A stretch of DNA of 64,000 bases, taken from the NCBI RefSeq assembly GCF_009909145.1, contig NZ_JAAAPJ010000008.1, forward strand, positions 484,901 to 548,900. The letters run 5' to 3'. This document shows positions 18,662-26,298 of the stretch, piece after piece. Every line of letters begins with the position of its first letter. Position 1 is the stretch's first letter. The position numbers and the translations under genes were made by a program. The notes beneath the pieces are model-generated. The model worked only from the letters and a program-made list of their open reading frames with translations, did not search any database and was not told the DNA's origin. The stretch comes from Corallococcus silvisoli (GTDB taxonomy: Bacteria > Myxococcota > Myxococcia > Myxococcales > Myxococcaceae).

Positions 18662-20323
18662 GTGTCCCAGAACGGCAAGACGAACGGTGGTGTTTCGCCC
18701 CTCGCTCCCCGCGAGGAGCGTCAGCGGTTGATGCGCCTGTCCCCGCGCCAGCGGGTGGCGGCGCTCTACGACGCGGAGGATACGCCCGCGCTGGTGCGCT
18801 CGCTGCCAGCGGAGGACCTGTACGTCACCATCCAGGAGGTGGGGCTGGCGGACACGACGGACCTCGTGCAGCTGGCGTCGCCCGCGCAGTTCCGCACCTT
18901 CGTGGACCTGGGCGGCTGGTCGAAGGACAAGCTGGAGCCGCACGCGGTGCTCACCTGGCTGCGCGCCGCGCGCGGGGATGAACCCGAGGACTTCCTGCGC
19001 AAGGTGCACGCGGTGGACCTGGAGGTGGTGGAGACGCTCCTCAAGGAGTTCACCGTCGTCCACGACCTGGAGGAGAACCCGGACGTCAACCCGCAGGGCG
19101 TGACGATGGAGACCCCGGAGGGGCGCTACCTGGTGGAGCTGAAGGTGGACGGCGTGGAGATGTCCGCCATGCGCGCGCTCCTCAACGACCTCATCGCGGA
19201 GAACCCCTTCGAAGCGGTGCGCCTCTTCGAGGCCGTGCGCTGGGAGATTCCCTCCGAGCTGGAGGAGACCGCGTTCCAGTTCCGCCGCGCGCGCCTGTCC
19301 GACCTGGGCTTCCCGTCGCTGGAGGACGCCCTGGCGCTCTTCAGCCGCGTGGACGTGCCGCCGCGTCCCTCGAGCAACGCCGCCCCCGCGCTCACCGCCA
19401 CGGGCGGCCACCTGGACTACCTGGAGGCCGCCTTCCGCGACCTGTCCGACGTGGAGCGGATGAACGCGGAGGATGAGCTGCGCGAAGTGGCCAACGCGGT
19501 GCTCGTCGCGGAGCTGGGCGACCCGGGCGACCTGGACGCCGTGCGCCGCGTGGGCGAATGGGTGCGCGACTACCTGTCGCTGGGCCTGGAGCACCTGACG
19601 GGCGGCGACCCGTCCAAGGCGCCGGAGGCGCTGCGCGACACGCCCCTGCGCCGCGTCTTCCAGGTGGGCTTCACGCTGACGCTCCAGCTCAAGTACCGCG
19701 CGGACCGCCTCTTCAAGGCGCCCTTCGTGAAGCTGGACGACGTGCCGCTGGTGCTCCCCGAGGAGGCCGCCGCGCTGGAGGCCCTGCGGCGCAAGCGGCC
19801 CCGCCGCGCGCTGCGCGTGCCCGGCGCGGAAGCGGTGCCGTTCCGCTCGCTCCGGGAGGTGGCCGGTTCGGAGGTGCTGCTCGCGCGCGCCGAGGGCCAG
19901 GTGGCGGCGCTGGGCGCGCTGCTGGGCGGCTCCGACGGCGCGGCGCGCACGGTGCTGGCCCGCTTCGGCGTCTCGCTGGATGTGCTGGGCGTGGAGCGGC
20001 TGTGGGCGGCGGGCGTCGCCATGGCCGTGCTGGAGGAGCGCGTGGACGTGCGGCCCGTGCCCCTGGGGCGCACGGTGGAGCTGGGCCAGCGCCTCTTCGA
20101 AGGCACGCCGGATTCGCCTCGCCTGCGCCCGAGCGCGGCGGAGCGCGCGGTGGCGACGCTGTCGCCCGCGGTGCCGGAAGGCGCGCGCGAGGAGCTGCGT
20201 CGGGTGGTGAACGTCACGCTGGTGCGGCTGCTGTCGGAGCTGGGGTCGCCGTGGCTTCGCGAGGGGCGCCTGGACTTGATCGCCTCCGCGGTGCTTCCGA
20301 TGGAGAGCGCGCCAGTCCCGTAG
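18662..20323 (+). CDS. DUF6178 family protein
   Basis: A 553-residue, mostly alpha-helical cytosolic protein that fits DUF6178. The N-terminal block is LMRLSPRQRVAALYDAEDTP with LVRSLPAEDLYVTIQEVG, followed by FRTFVDLGGWSKDKLEPHAV, FLRKVHAVDLEVVETLLKEF and LLNDLIAENPFEAVRLFEAV. It is leucine-, alanine- and arginine-rich with no membrane segment. The start (GTG at 18662) gives MSQNGKTNGG. The function of this family is unknown; it is largely restricted to delta-proteobacteria. It lies between engB and the polysaccharide genes with no clear operon link. Confidence 0.8.
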   Translation: MSQNGKTNGGVSPLAPREERQRLMRLSPRQRVAALYDAEDTPALVRSLPAEDLYVTIQEVGLADTTDLVQLASPAQFRTFVDLGGWSKDKLEPHAVLTWLRAARGDEPEDFLRKVHAVDLEVVETLLKEFTVVHDLEENPDVNPQGVTMETPEGRYLVELKVDGVEMSAMRALLNDLIAENPFEAVRLFEAVRWEIPSELEETAFQFRRARLSDLGFPSLEDALALFSRVDVPPRPSSNAAPALTATGGHLDYLEAAFRDLSDVERMNAEDELREVANAVLVAELGDPGDLDAVRRVGEWVRDYLSLGLEHLTGGDPSKAPEALRDTPLRRVFQVGFTLTLQLKYRADRLFKAPFVKLDDVPLVLPEEAAALEALRRKRPRRALRVPGAEAVPFRSLREVAGSEVLLARAEGQVAALGALLGGSDGAARTVLARFGVSLDVLGVERLWAAGVAMAVLEERVDVRPVPLGRTVELGQRLFEGTPDSPRLRPSAAERAVATLSPAVPEGAREELRRVVNVTLVRLLSELGSPWLREGRLDLIASAVLPMESAPVP

Positions 20324-20445
20324 CTTTTTCAGCCTTGCCCGGCCCGTCGGTCCGGGAGCCTCACGCAACCCCCTGAAGATCCAGGCATCCAGCGCCCCCG
20401 GCCTCTGGCACGTCCGCTGCTTTGCCCCTTGCCCGCCAGCCGTCT

Positions 20446-20472
20446 GCTGTTCGCCAGCTGTTCGCGAACAGC
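20446..20472. promoter_or_regulatory. 16-bp perfect palindrome with an overlapping direct repeat
   Basis: GCTGTTCGCGAACAGC (20457-20472) is a perfect dyad. The nine-base unit GCTGTTCGC also occurs just before it at 20446-20454, so two direct copies are 11 bases apart. It sits about 77 bases upstream of the polymerase start. GTTC-N7-GTTC spacing occurs within it, which resembles some LexA boxes, but not the myxobacterial form. It looks like a regulator-binding site; the regulator is unknown. Confidence 0.35.
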
Positions 20473-20548
20473 CGACAGCCGGACATCCACGAGGGCCAGG
20501 GGCACGCGTGTGACGGGACGAGCGACCGACAGCGAAGGGGTGGGGTAC

Positions 20549-21832
20549 ATGGGACCGGGCGCGCAGGGGCAGCGTCGCGACGTGCTGGCTTTCTTCATGC
20601 TCGCGGGGTTCGCGGCGGTGATGTACGCGGTGCCGGGTGAGTGGCTCCCGGCGTTGGAGCCGCTGCGGCTCGCGCTGCTGACGTCGGGCCTTGCGGCCGG
20701 GCTGATGGTGATGCGGCGGCTGGGCAAGGCGGAGCCGATCTATTTCGACGGCGCGCGCGGCATCGCGCTGCTGGCGTTCTCCTCATTGGCGTTCTGCTCG
20801 ATGGCGTGGAGCGTGAACCCGGAGGTGACGCGCGGACAGGGCGTGGAGCTGCTGAAGCTCACGGCCATCTATCTGACGCTCGTCAACGTCATCACCACGG
20901 GCAAGCGGCTGGCGGTGGTGTGCGGCGCGATGGTGCTGGGCGCCATCGTGACGTCCATTGGCGTCATCAATTGGTACCTCGTCGGCGAGAACATGGTGGA
21001 GGGCTTCCGGTCGCGCTGGGTGGGCGTGTACGCGGATCCCAACCACATGGCGATGAACATGGTGCTGGTGGTGCCGCTGGCGGTGGCGTTCCTGGCGCGC
21101 AAGAGCACCCCTTGGGTGTTCCGCGTGCTGTGCGCGGGGTCCGCGGTGCTGGCGGTGGTGGCCATCGTGCTGTCGCACTCGCGAGGCGGCTTCATTGGCC
21201 TGTCGGTGGCGATGGCGCTGTGGGCCATCCGCGAGAAGCGCCGCCTGCAGGCCATCGTGCTGGGCAGCGTGTTCGTGCTGGGCCTGGCGGTGTTCGCGCC
21301 CAAGAGCTTCTGGGAGCGCAACGAGACGGTGGCGGACTTCCACGAGGACGCGTCCGCCATGGGCCGCGTGTATGCGTGGCAGGTGGCCAGCCGCATCAGC
21401 CTGGACAAGCCGCTCCTGGGCGTGGGCGCGGGCGGCTTCCGCTACGCGTGGTTCGAGTACGCGCCGCCGGAGGCGCACCGGGCCTACGTGGCGCACAACA
21501 TCTTCCTCGACGTCATCGGGGAGCTGGGGTGGGTGGGCCTCCTGTGCTTCCTGGTGTTCTCGGGCGGGGCCGTGGGCGGCGCGGTGGCCGCGTCGGCGGA
21601 CTCGGAAATGGGGTGGCTGGCGCGCGCGCTATCGGCGTCCGTGGCCGGCTACCTCATCTGTGACTTGTTCTCGGGCTACATCCTGTCCGCGCATTGCTAC
21701 GTGCTCTTCGGCCTGGCCGCGAGCGCGCACCGCATCGCGCAGGCACGGGAGCGGGCCCTGGCGGTGGGGAGGCAGCCGGTCTTGAAGCAGACGCCGGTCG
21801 CCACGTGGGAGGGGACTGGGCATGCGGCGTGA
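20549..21832 (+). CDS. O-antigen ligase/Wzy-type polysaccharide polymerase
   Basis: An integral membrane protein of 427 residues with about ten to twelve hydrophobic helices. It carries the Wzy_C (O-antigen ligase) signature: VGVYADPNHMAMNMVLVVP before the large loop, LSHSRGGFIGL and YVAHNIFLDVIGELG. Such proteins polymerise or ligate lipid-linked sugar repeat units at the periplasmic face. The ATG at 20549 is preferred over upstream in-frame starts because GAAGGGGTGGGG lies in front of it. The stop codon overlaps the start of a GT4 glycosyltransferase, so the two are translated together. I recall that Myxococcus xanthus WzyS (MXAN_3026), the spore-coat polymerase, lies in a comparable neighbourhood, and this may be its orthologue. 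That is unverified. Confidence 0.82.
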   Translation: MGPGAQGQRRDVLAFFMLAGFAAVMYAVPGEWLPALEPLRLALLTSGLAAGLMVMRRLGKAEPIYFDGARGIALLAFSSLAFCSMAWSVNPEVTRGQGVELLKLTAIYLTLVNVITTGKRLAVVCGAMVLGAIVTSIGVINWYLVGENMVEGFRSRWVGVYADPNHMAMNMVLVVPLAVAFLARKSTPWVFRVLCAGSAVLAVVAIVLSHSRGGFIGLSVAMALWAIREKRRLQAIVLGSVFVLGLAVFAPKSFWERNETVADFHEDASAMGRVYAWQVASRISLDKPLLGVGAGGFRYAWFEYAPPEAHRAYVAHNIFLDVIGELGWVGLLCFLVFSGGAVGGAVAASADSEMGWLARALSASVAGYLICDLFSGYILSAHCYVLFGLAASAHRIAQARERALAVGRQPVLKQTPVATWEGTGHAA

Positions 21833-22967
21833 GGAAGCACGGATGGGGCGGGAGCCCCTCCGACTGGTGCAATTCACACGGTCGTTCCACATTGGCGGCA
21901 CCGAGGTCCAGGTGCTGGAGCTGCTGCGGGGCCTGCCCCCCAGCTACCGTTTGCAGGTGTCGGTGCTGGAGGACGCCGGGCCGCTGATGGGCGCGGTGTG
22001 GAAGCTGGGCCACGCGCCGGAGGTGTTCTCCCTCAAGGGAACGCTCGTCCAGCCCAACACGGCGCTGCAGGTCGTCCGCCTGTCTCGCTGGCTCAAGAAG
22101 AACCGCGTGCAACTGGTGCACGTGCACGACTTCTACTCCAGCATCATCGCCGTGCCGGCCGCGAAGCTCGCGGGCTCGAAGGTCATCGTCGGGCGCCTGG
22201 ACCTGTCCCACTGGCAGGGCAAGGCCCGCCGCCTGCTGCATACGCAGGTGACGCGCATGGCGGACCACGTCATCGCCAACGCGGAGGCCATCCGCACGCT
22301 GCTCATGAACGAGGAGGGGCTGCCCTCCTCGCGCATCTCCGTCATCCACAACGGCCTGGACCTGCAGCGCTTCGACGCGCGCGTCGCCGAAGGCCTCAAG
22401 GATCCGCTTCCAGACACCGGCGGCCTGCCCACCGTGGTCCATGTGGCCAACATGAGCCACCCCGTGAAACGGCAGGAGGACCTGCTCCTCGCGCTTGCCA
22501 TGCTGCGTCATGAGGGCGCGCGGCTGAACGCGTGGTTCGTGGGCGACGGCCCGCGCCGACCGGGGCTGGAGAAGATGGCGCACGACCTGGGAGTGTCGGA
22601 TGGCGTGCACTTCCTCAAGCACCGCACGGACGTGCCAGCCCTCTACGGGCGGGCCACCTTCGGCGTCCTGTGCTCCACCGCGGAGGGCATGTCCAACGCG
22701 GTGATGGAGGGCATGGCGGCGGGGCTGCCCATGGTCGTGACGCGGGTGGGCGGCAATCCGGACCTCATCGTGCACGGCGAGCGAGGGCTCCTGGTGGAGC
22801 CCGAGCGGCCCGCGCAGCTGGCCCAGGCCTTCCGCCGGCTGCTCGCCCAACCCCAGGAGGCACGGAAGATGGGCAAGGCCGCCCGCGCCTTCGTCGCCCG
22901 GGAGCTGACCCTGGAGAAGATGGTGCGCCAGCATGACGCGCTGTACCGTCAGGTGGCAGAACTGTAA
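21822..22967 (+). CDS. GT4-family glycosyltransferase
   Basis: A 381-residue GT-B glycosyltransferase of family 4. The N-terminal domain has FTRSFHIGGTEVQVLELLRG (glycine-rich acceptor loop) and VHVHDFYSSIIA. The C-terminal domain has VHVANMSHPVKRQEDLLLAL, VGDGPRRPGLE and the nucleotide-sugar-binding EGMSNAVMEGMAAGLPMV, with the conserved glutamates. It has no membrane helices and probably works at the cytoplasmic face. The start codon overlaps the preceding stop (the ATG begins 8 bases before the TGA). It therefore belongs to the same polysaccharide pathway as the polymerase, adding a sugar to the repeat unit or modifying it. The sugar is not deducible. Confidence 0.88.
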   Translation: MRREEARMGREPLRLVQFTRSFHIGGTEVQVLELLRGLPPSYRLQVSVLEDAGPLMGAVWKLGHAPEVFSLKGTLVQPNTALQVVRLSRWLKKNRVQLVHVHDFYSSIIAVPAAKLAGSKVIVGRLDLSHWQGKARRLLHTQVTRMADHVIANAEAIRTLLMNEEGLPSSRISVIHNGLDLQRFDARVAEGLKDPLPDTGGLPTVVHVANMSHPVKRQEDLLLALAMLRHEGARLNAWFVGDGPRRPGLEKMAHDLGVSDGVHFLKHRTDVPALYGRATFGVLCSTAEGMSNAVMEGMAAGLPMVVTRVGGNPDLIVHGERGLLVEPERPAQLAQAFRRLLAQPQEARKMGKAARAFVARELTLEKMVRQHDALYRQVAEL

Positions 22968-23402
22968 TTCCGCTGAAACCCGCCCCCGGGGGCCGGGGAA
23001 ATGTCAGACCGATGTGGAAAATCCACGCCCGTCCTCAAGCAATTGGGGGCGGGCGCGTTCGTAGGAAAGGGGAGGCATTCCGCCCTGTGGCACCCCGTGT
23101 GTGCAGGTTATAGATGGGAATAGCTCGATTTTCGTGGAGATTGATGGGAAGGGTGTGGTAATGGCGCCTCGGGTGTTGCCGGTGACGGCGGGCGTGCGCA
23201 CCCTGAGGGGCCCTGATCAGGCGGGGAAGGAATCACCGCGGATGAGCAAGGGTTTTGAAGGAAACGGACGCTGAGCGCGGGGCCCGGAAACACGGGACGC
23301 GGGGCGTAGGGTGGACACATGAAGGTGGCGCGAGGTGGGCCAGAGGCCGCTTCGCATCCGCCGCGACTTTACGAGGCCCTGCCAGTCGGCACGCGGCCCG
23401 GG
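22968..23402. other. Gene-free 435-base stretch ending in a terminator
   Basis: No frame here has protein character; short frames on either strand are interrupted. It follows the glycosyltransferase and ends at a strong plus-strand terminator (23403-23449). It therefore holds either an unusually long 3' untranslated region or a small RNA. I looked for RNase P, SRP and tmRNA core motifs and did not find them. Confidence 0.5.
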
Positions 23403-23449
23403 GCGCTCGCCGGTAAAACTCCAAGGTGCCGGCGAGCGCTCTATTTTTT
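23403..23449 (+). terminator. Strong rho-independent terminator
   Basis: A perfect 11-base stem (GCGCTCGCCGG at 23403-23413 and CCGGCGAGCGC at 23429-23439) has a 15-base loop and ends in TCTATTTTTT. It is oriented for plus-strand transcription. The nearest plus-strand gene ends at 22967. On the minus strand no U-run follows. Confidence 0.85.
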
Positions 23450-23552
23450 CATCTCACTGAAACACAGCCGGGCGTCCTGACGGGTCCCTCCCAGGCGGGG
23501 GACGTCCGAGGTGGGAGCTCCAGGGGGCTCCCCTGGGGGGCTCCCGCGGGCC

Positions 23553-24515
23553 TCAGGCGTCCTCGACGAGGTCGAACTTCTGGCCGACTCCCTTCGCGAG
23601 GGCCACGTCGTAGAGCGCGCGGGCCAGCGCCACGTCCTGCACGGCGAGACCGGTGGAGTCGAAGACGGTGATTTCGTCGCCGGTGCGGCCCGGCTTGCGG
23701 CCCGCGACGACCTCGCCCAGGGTGCCGGCGAGCTGCCCGGCCTGGAGCAGGCCGTCGTGCAGCGGCACGTTGACCTCTCCGGAGTGCAGCGCCTGCTCCG
23801 CGTCGTCGATGAAGACGCGCCCTTCGACGAGCAGGCGCGGATCCAGCTCCTGCTTGCCGGGGGCGTCCGCGCCCATGGCGTTGAGGTGGGCGCCGGGCTG
23901 GACCCACTCGCGGCGGACCACCGGAGCGCGTGCGGGCGTGGCGGAGCAGACGATGTCGGCGCCAGAGGCCTCCTGGAGGCTGACGACGCGGCCGCCCTTC
24001 TCCTTCTGAAGGGCCTCCGCGGCCTGGGAGGACACGTCCGCCAGCAGCAGCTCCAGGTCGCCGAAGAGGGCGCGGTGCGCGTCGATGAGGACACGGGCCT
24101 GCACGCCGCAGCCCACCAGCCCCAGCGTGCGGGGCTGCTTCCGGGCCAGGTACTTGGACGCGATGCCGCCCGCGGCGCCGGTGCGCCACGCGGTGAGCAG
24201 CGTGCCGTCCAGGATGGCCAGCGGGGACGCGGTGTCCGGATCGCTGAGGACGTAGACGGCGCGCACCGTGGGCAGGCCGTGCTTGCGCGGGTTGTTCGGA
24301 TGGGCGTTGACCCACTTCACGCCCGCCGCCCCGTCGAGGAACGCGGGCATGGCGCGGAAGTCGCCGTCATATTTGGGCAGGGACAGGTACACCTTGGGGG
24401 GCATCAGCGCGTCGCCGCGACCGTGGGCCCGGAAGGCGCGTTCAACCGCTTCCAGTCCGAGTTCGACGGTGTAGAGGCCGCGCAAGTCCTTGGCACTGAG
24501 GAGGAGGGTGGGCAT
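23553..24515 (-). CDS. Ornithine cyclodeaminase/mu-crystallin family protein
   Basis: A 320-residue enzyme of the ornithine cyclodeaminase/alanine dehydrogenase/mu-crystallin family. The N-terminal half contains MPPKVYLSLPKYDGDFRAMP with a catalytic-region lysine, GVKWVNAHPNNP, and LDGTLLTAWRTGAAGGIASK. The C-terminal Rossmann segment is TLGLVGCGVQARVLIDAHRA. It also has NAMGADAPGKQELDP and VFDSTGLAVQDVALA, which are hallmark stretches. Family members reduce imines or deaminate amino acids with NAD(H), and the substrate cannot be fixed from sequence alone. The ATG at 24515 gives MPTLLLSAKDL, a normal family N-terminus. It stands alone. A GC-rich hairpin just after its stop (about 23513-23548) lacks a U-run. 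Confidence 0.87.
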   Translation of the reverse strand: MPTLLLSAKDLRGLYTVELGLEAVERAFRAHGRGDALMPPKVYLSLPKYDGDFRAMPAFLDGAAGVKWVNAHPNNPRKHGLPTVRAVYVLSDPDTASPLAILDGTLLTAWRTGAAGGIASKYLARKQPRTLGLVGCGVQARVLIDAHRALFGDLELLLADVSSQAAEALQKEKGGRVVSLQEASGADIVCSATPARAPVVRREWVQPGAHLNAMGADAPGKQELDPRLLVEGRVFIDDAEQALHSGEVNVPLHDGLLQAGQLAGTLGEVVAGRKPGRTGDEITVFDSTGLAVQDVALARALYDVALAKGVGQKFDLVEDA

Positions 24516-24841
24516 GGGCGCCGCTATACCCAAGCGCCTGGGCCCGCGCACGCGCCGAATCGACGGTCCCAGGTCCGTGTAGGCCCGCGCCGCAGGGCCC
24601 GGCCCGGCGCGCCGGTGTCTGCGATTGTCTTCCCGCGAGATCGCAGGCCCGAGGATTTCCGCCCGGGGGGAGGGCGGGGACGCTCGAAAGGCATCCGGAG
24701 GCTGTGCGCCACTGAGCAGGTTTGCAGGTGCGCAAGTTCGGAATGACCAGGGCGGGGGAGGCTGGGGTGGATGAAGACCTCCCGGTGCCATTGCCGAGGC
24801 GCGGAGGGCGGCGCGGCCCTCCGCGCGCAGGGGGGCTGTGT
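24516..24841. other. 326-base intergenic region upstream of the cyclodeaminase gene
   Basis: It lies between the start of the cyclodeaminase gene and the stop of the alcohol dehydrogenase gene, both minus strand. It should hold the cyclodeaminase promoter. I see no convincing gene, hairpin or repeat in it. Confidence 0.4.
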
Positions 24842-25858
24842 TCAGCGCATCTTGAGCACCACCCGGAAGCGAGCGTGGTTGCTCATCATCCGCTCATAGG
24901 CATCCGCCGCTCGGTCGAGCGGAAACACCTCGTTGCGTGAGCGCACCCCGGAGAGCGCGCTGAACGCCAGGGTGTCCTGCGAGTCCTGGGGGTTGCCGCT
25001 GGGCCAGCCCTGGACGCGCTGGCGCTTCATGATCAGCCGAGGGCTCTGGATGGGAATGGGCTCCGCGCCCGCTCCCAACAGCAAGAGGGTGCCGTTGCGT
25101 CCCAGGCCGCCAATCAGCTCTCCCGCGAGGCGGCTGCTCGAGGCGGTCATCATGATGACGCGCGCCCCACCCAGTTTCTGCAACGCCTTGGCCACGGGGC
25201 CCTGCTCCGTGTCGACGTACTCGTGCGCGCCGAGTTCGAGCGCGAGAGGTCGCTTGTCCGCCCCACGCGAGATGGCGACGGTGCGGTAGCCAAGCTTTCG
25301 GGAGAACTGGATCGCCAGATGGCCCAGTCCGCCAATCCCTTGCACCGCCACCAGATCCCCAGGTCGGACGTCCATGTTCCGCAAGGAGTTGAACGTCGTC
25401 ACTCCCGCGCAGAGCAGGGGCGCGACGTCCTGCGAGTTCATTCCGTCAGGGACTCGGGCGAGCGCTTCCTGGGGGGCGATCATGTATTCGGCGTAGCCAC
25501 CGTCGTAGCTGATGCCACACACTTGCTCGAACTCGCAGGTGATGAAGTCGCCCACCCGGCAGGCGGCACACTGGCCGCAGTGTCCGCCGTGCCAGCCCAC
25601 CCCGACGTGCTGCCCTTCCTTCCAGGCGGTCACTCCAGCGCCCACCCGGTCGATGCGACCCACCACCTCATGGCCCGGCACGCGCGGGTATTGGATGGGC
25701 ATCCCGCCTTCCTTGGTGAGGGAGTCGCTATGGCAGACGCCACACGCCTCCACCGCGAGGCGTACCTGCCCTGGACCGGGCTCGGGGATATCGCGCTCGA
25801 TGAGTTCGAGCGGGCCTCCGGCCTGCCGCACCTGCACTGCTTTCATCTTCCTGGCCAT
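24842..25858 (-). CDS. Zinc-dependent alcohol dehydrogenase (MDR superfamily)
   Basis: A 338-residue medium-chain dehydrogenase/reductase. Catalytic zinc ligands are Cys39 (in ACGVCHSD) and His63 (in GHE). The structural zinc site is Cys94, Cys97, Cys100 and Cys108 (CGQCAACRVGDFITC). The coenzyme fold is GIGGLGHLAIQFSRKLG. The following strand ends in AISRGADKR with no Asp, which suggests NADP rather than NAD. The closest type is the AdhA/YjgB-like group acting on primary alcohols or aldehydes. I chose the ATG at 25858 (MARKMKAVQV), which matches the family start; the in-frame extension to 25963 has no similarity. It is a single-gene unit by spacing. Confidence 0.88.
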   Translation of the reverse strand: MARKMKAVQVRQAGGPLELIERDIPEPGPGQVRLAVEACGVCHSDSLTKEGGMPIQYPRVPGHEVVGRIDRVGAGVTAWKEGQHVGVGWHGGHCGQCAACRVGDFITCEFEQVCGISYDGGYAEYMIAPQEALARVPDGMNSQDVAPLLCAGVTTFNSLRNMDVRPGDLVAVQGIGGLGHLAIQFSRKLGYRTVAISRGADKRPLALELGAHEYVDTEQGPVAKALQKLGGARVIMMTASSSRLAGELIGGLGRNGTLLLLGAGAEPIPIQSPRLIMKRQRVQGWPSGNPQDSQDTLAFSALSGVRSRNEVFPLDRAADAYERMMSNHARFRVVLKMR

Positions 25859-25988
25859 CGCGTCTCCCGCGTGTGTGAAGGACGCGGGTGAATATGAGCA
25901 GGCCCGCGGGTCTCGACGGATGACGCCAGGGCAGGGATCGAGCGCTCGCGGGGCTGACGGCATGGGCAGGCCCAGCGGCGCGGTCGCT

Positions 25989-26156
25989 TCAGCGCCACCA
26001 CCAGGCCGTCGCGGCGAGCAGGCTCCCCGCCACGGAGAGGACCACCCACTTGCGCCAGGATGACAGCGCGGGCCGGGGCGCCTCCACGGTTGTGGGCCGC
26101 ACCGGGGCGCGGAAGCGCTCCGGCGGTGGGGATGCGTCGCGGGCGGTGAGCCGCAC
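25989..26156 (-). CDS. Possible 55-residue single-pass membrane protein
   Basis: A short minus-strand frame starting with GTG at 26156. It encodes an Arg/Pro-rich cytosolic part (about 33 residues) followed by SWRKWVVLSVAGSLLAATAW, a clear membrane helix, and a WWWR end. Aromatic residues cluster at the helix edges, as in real membrane proteins. The ribosome-binding site is weak. It lies between the alcohol dehydrogenase and pyrD on the same strand. Too small for firm calls; codon choice and the tidy helix make it more likely real than chance. Confidence 0.4.
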   Translation of the reverse strand: MRLTARDASPPPERFRAPVRPTTVEAPRPALSSWRKWVVLSVAGSLLAATAWWWR

Positions 26157-26298
26157 TGGCCATCATCGCCCGGAGCCCATCCCGAGTCTCCAGTGTTCCA
26201 AGACAGACACGGAGCCGGTGCCAGAGGGCACCGTCGCCGCGTCCTGCCCTGGAGGGCAGGGGGACCGCCTGGACCCGAGCGAAGCGGCGTGCGCGCCG

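Noticed and set aside
20446..20472. Palindrome as an SOS (LexA) box
   Set aside because: The spacing matches the alpha-proteobacterial LexA box rather than the different motif known in myxobacteria, and the downstream genes are for polysaccharide synthesis. I kept it as an unassigned dyad.
22968..23402. Housekeeping RNA (RNase P, SRP RNA or tmRNA) in the gene-free stretch
   Set aside because: The GAGGAAAGTCC core of RNase P and the SRP loop motif are not present, and no tRNA-like acceptor for tmRNA is visible.
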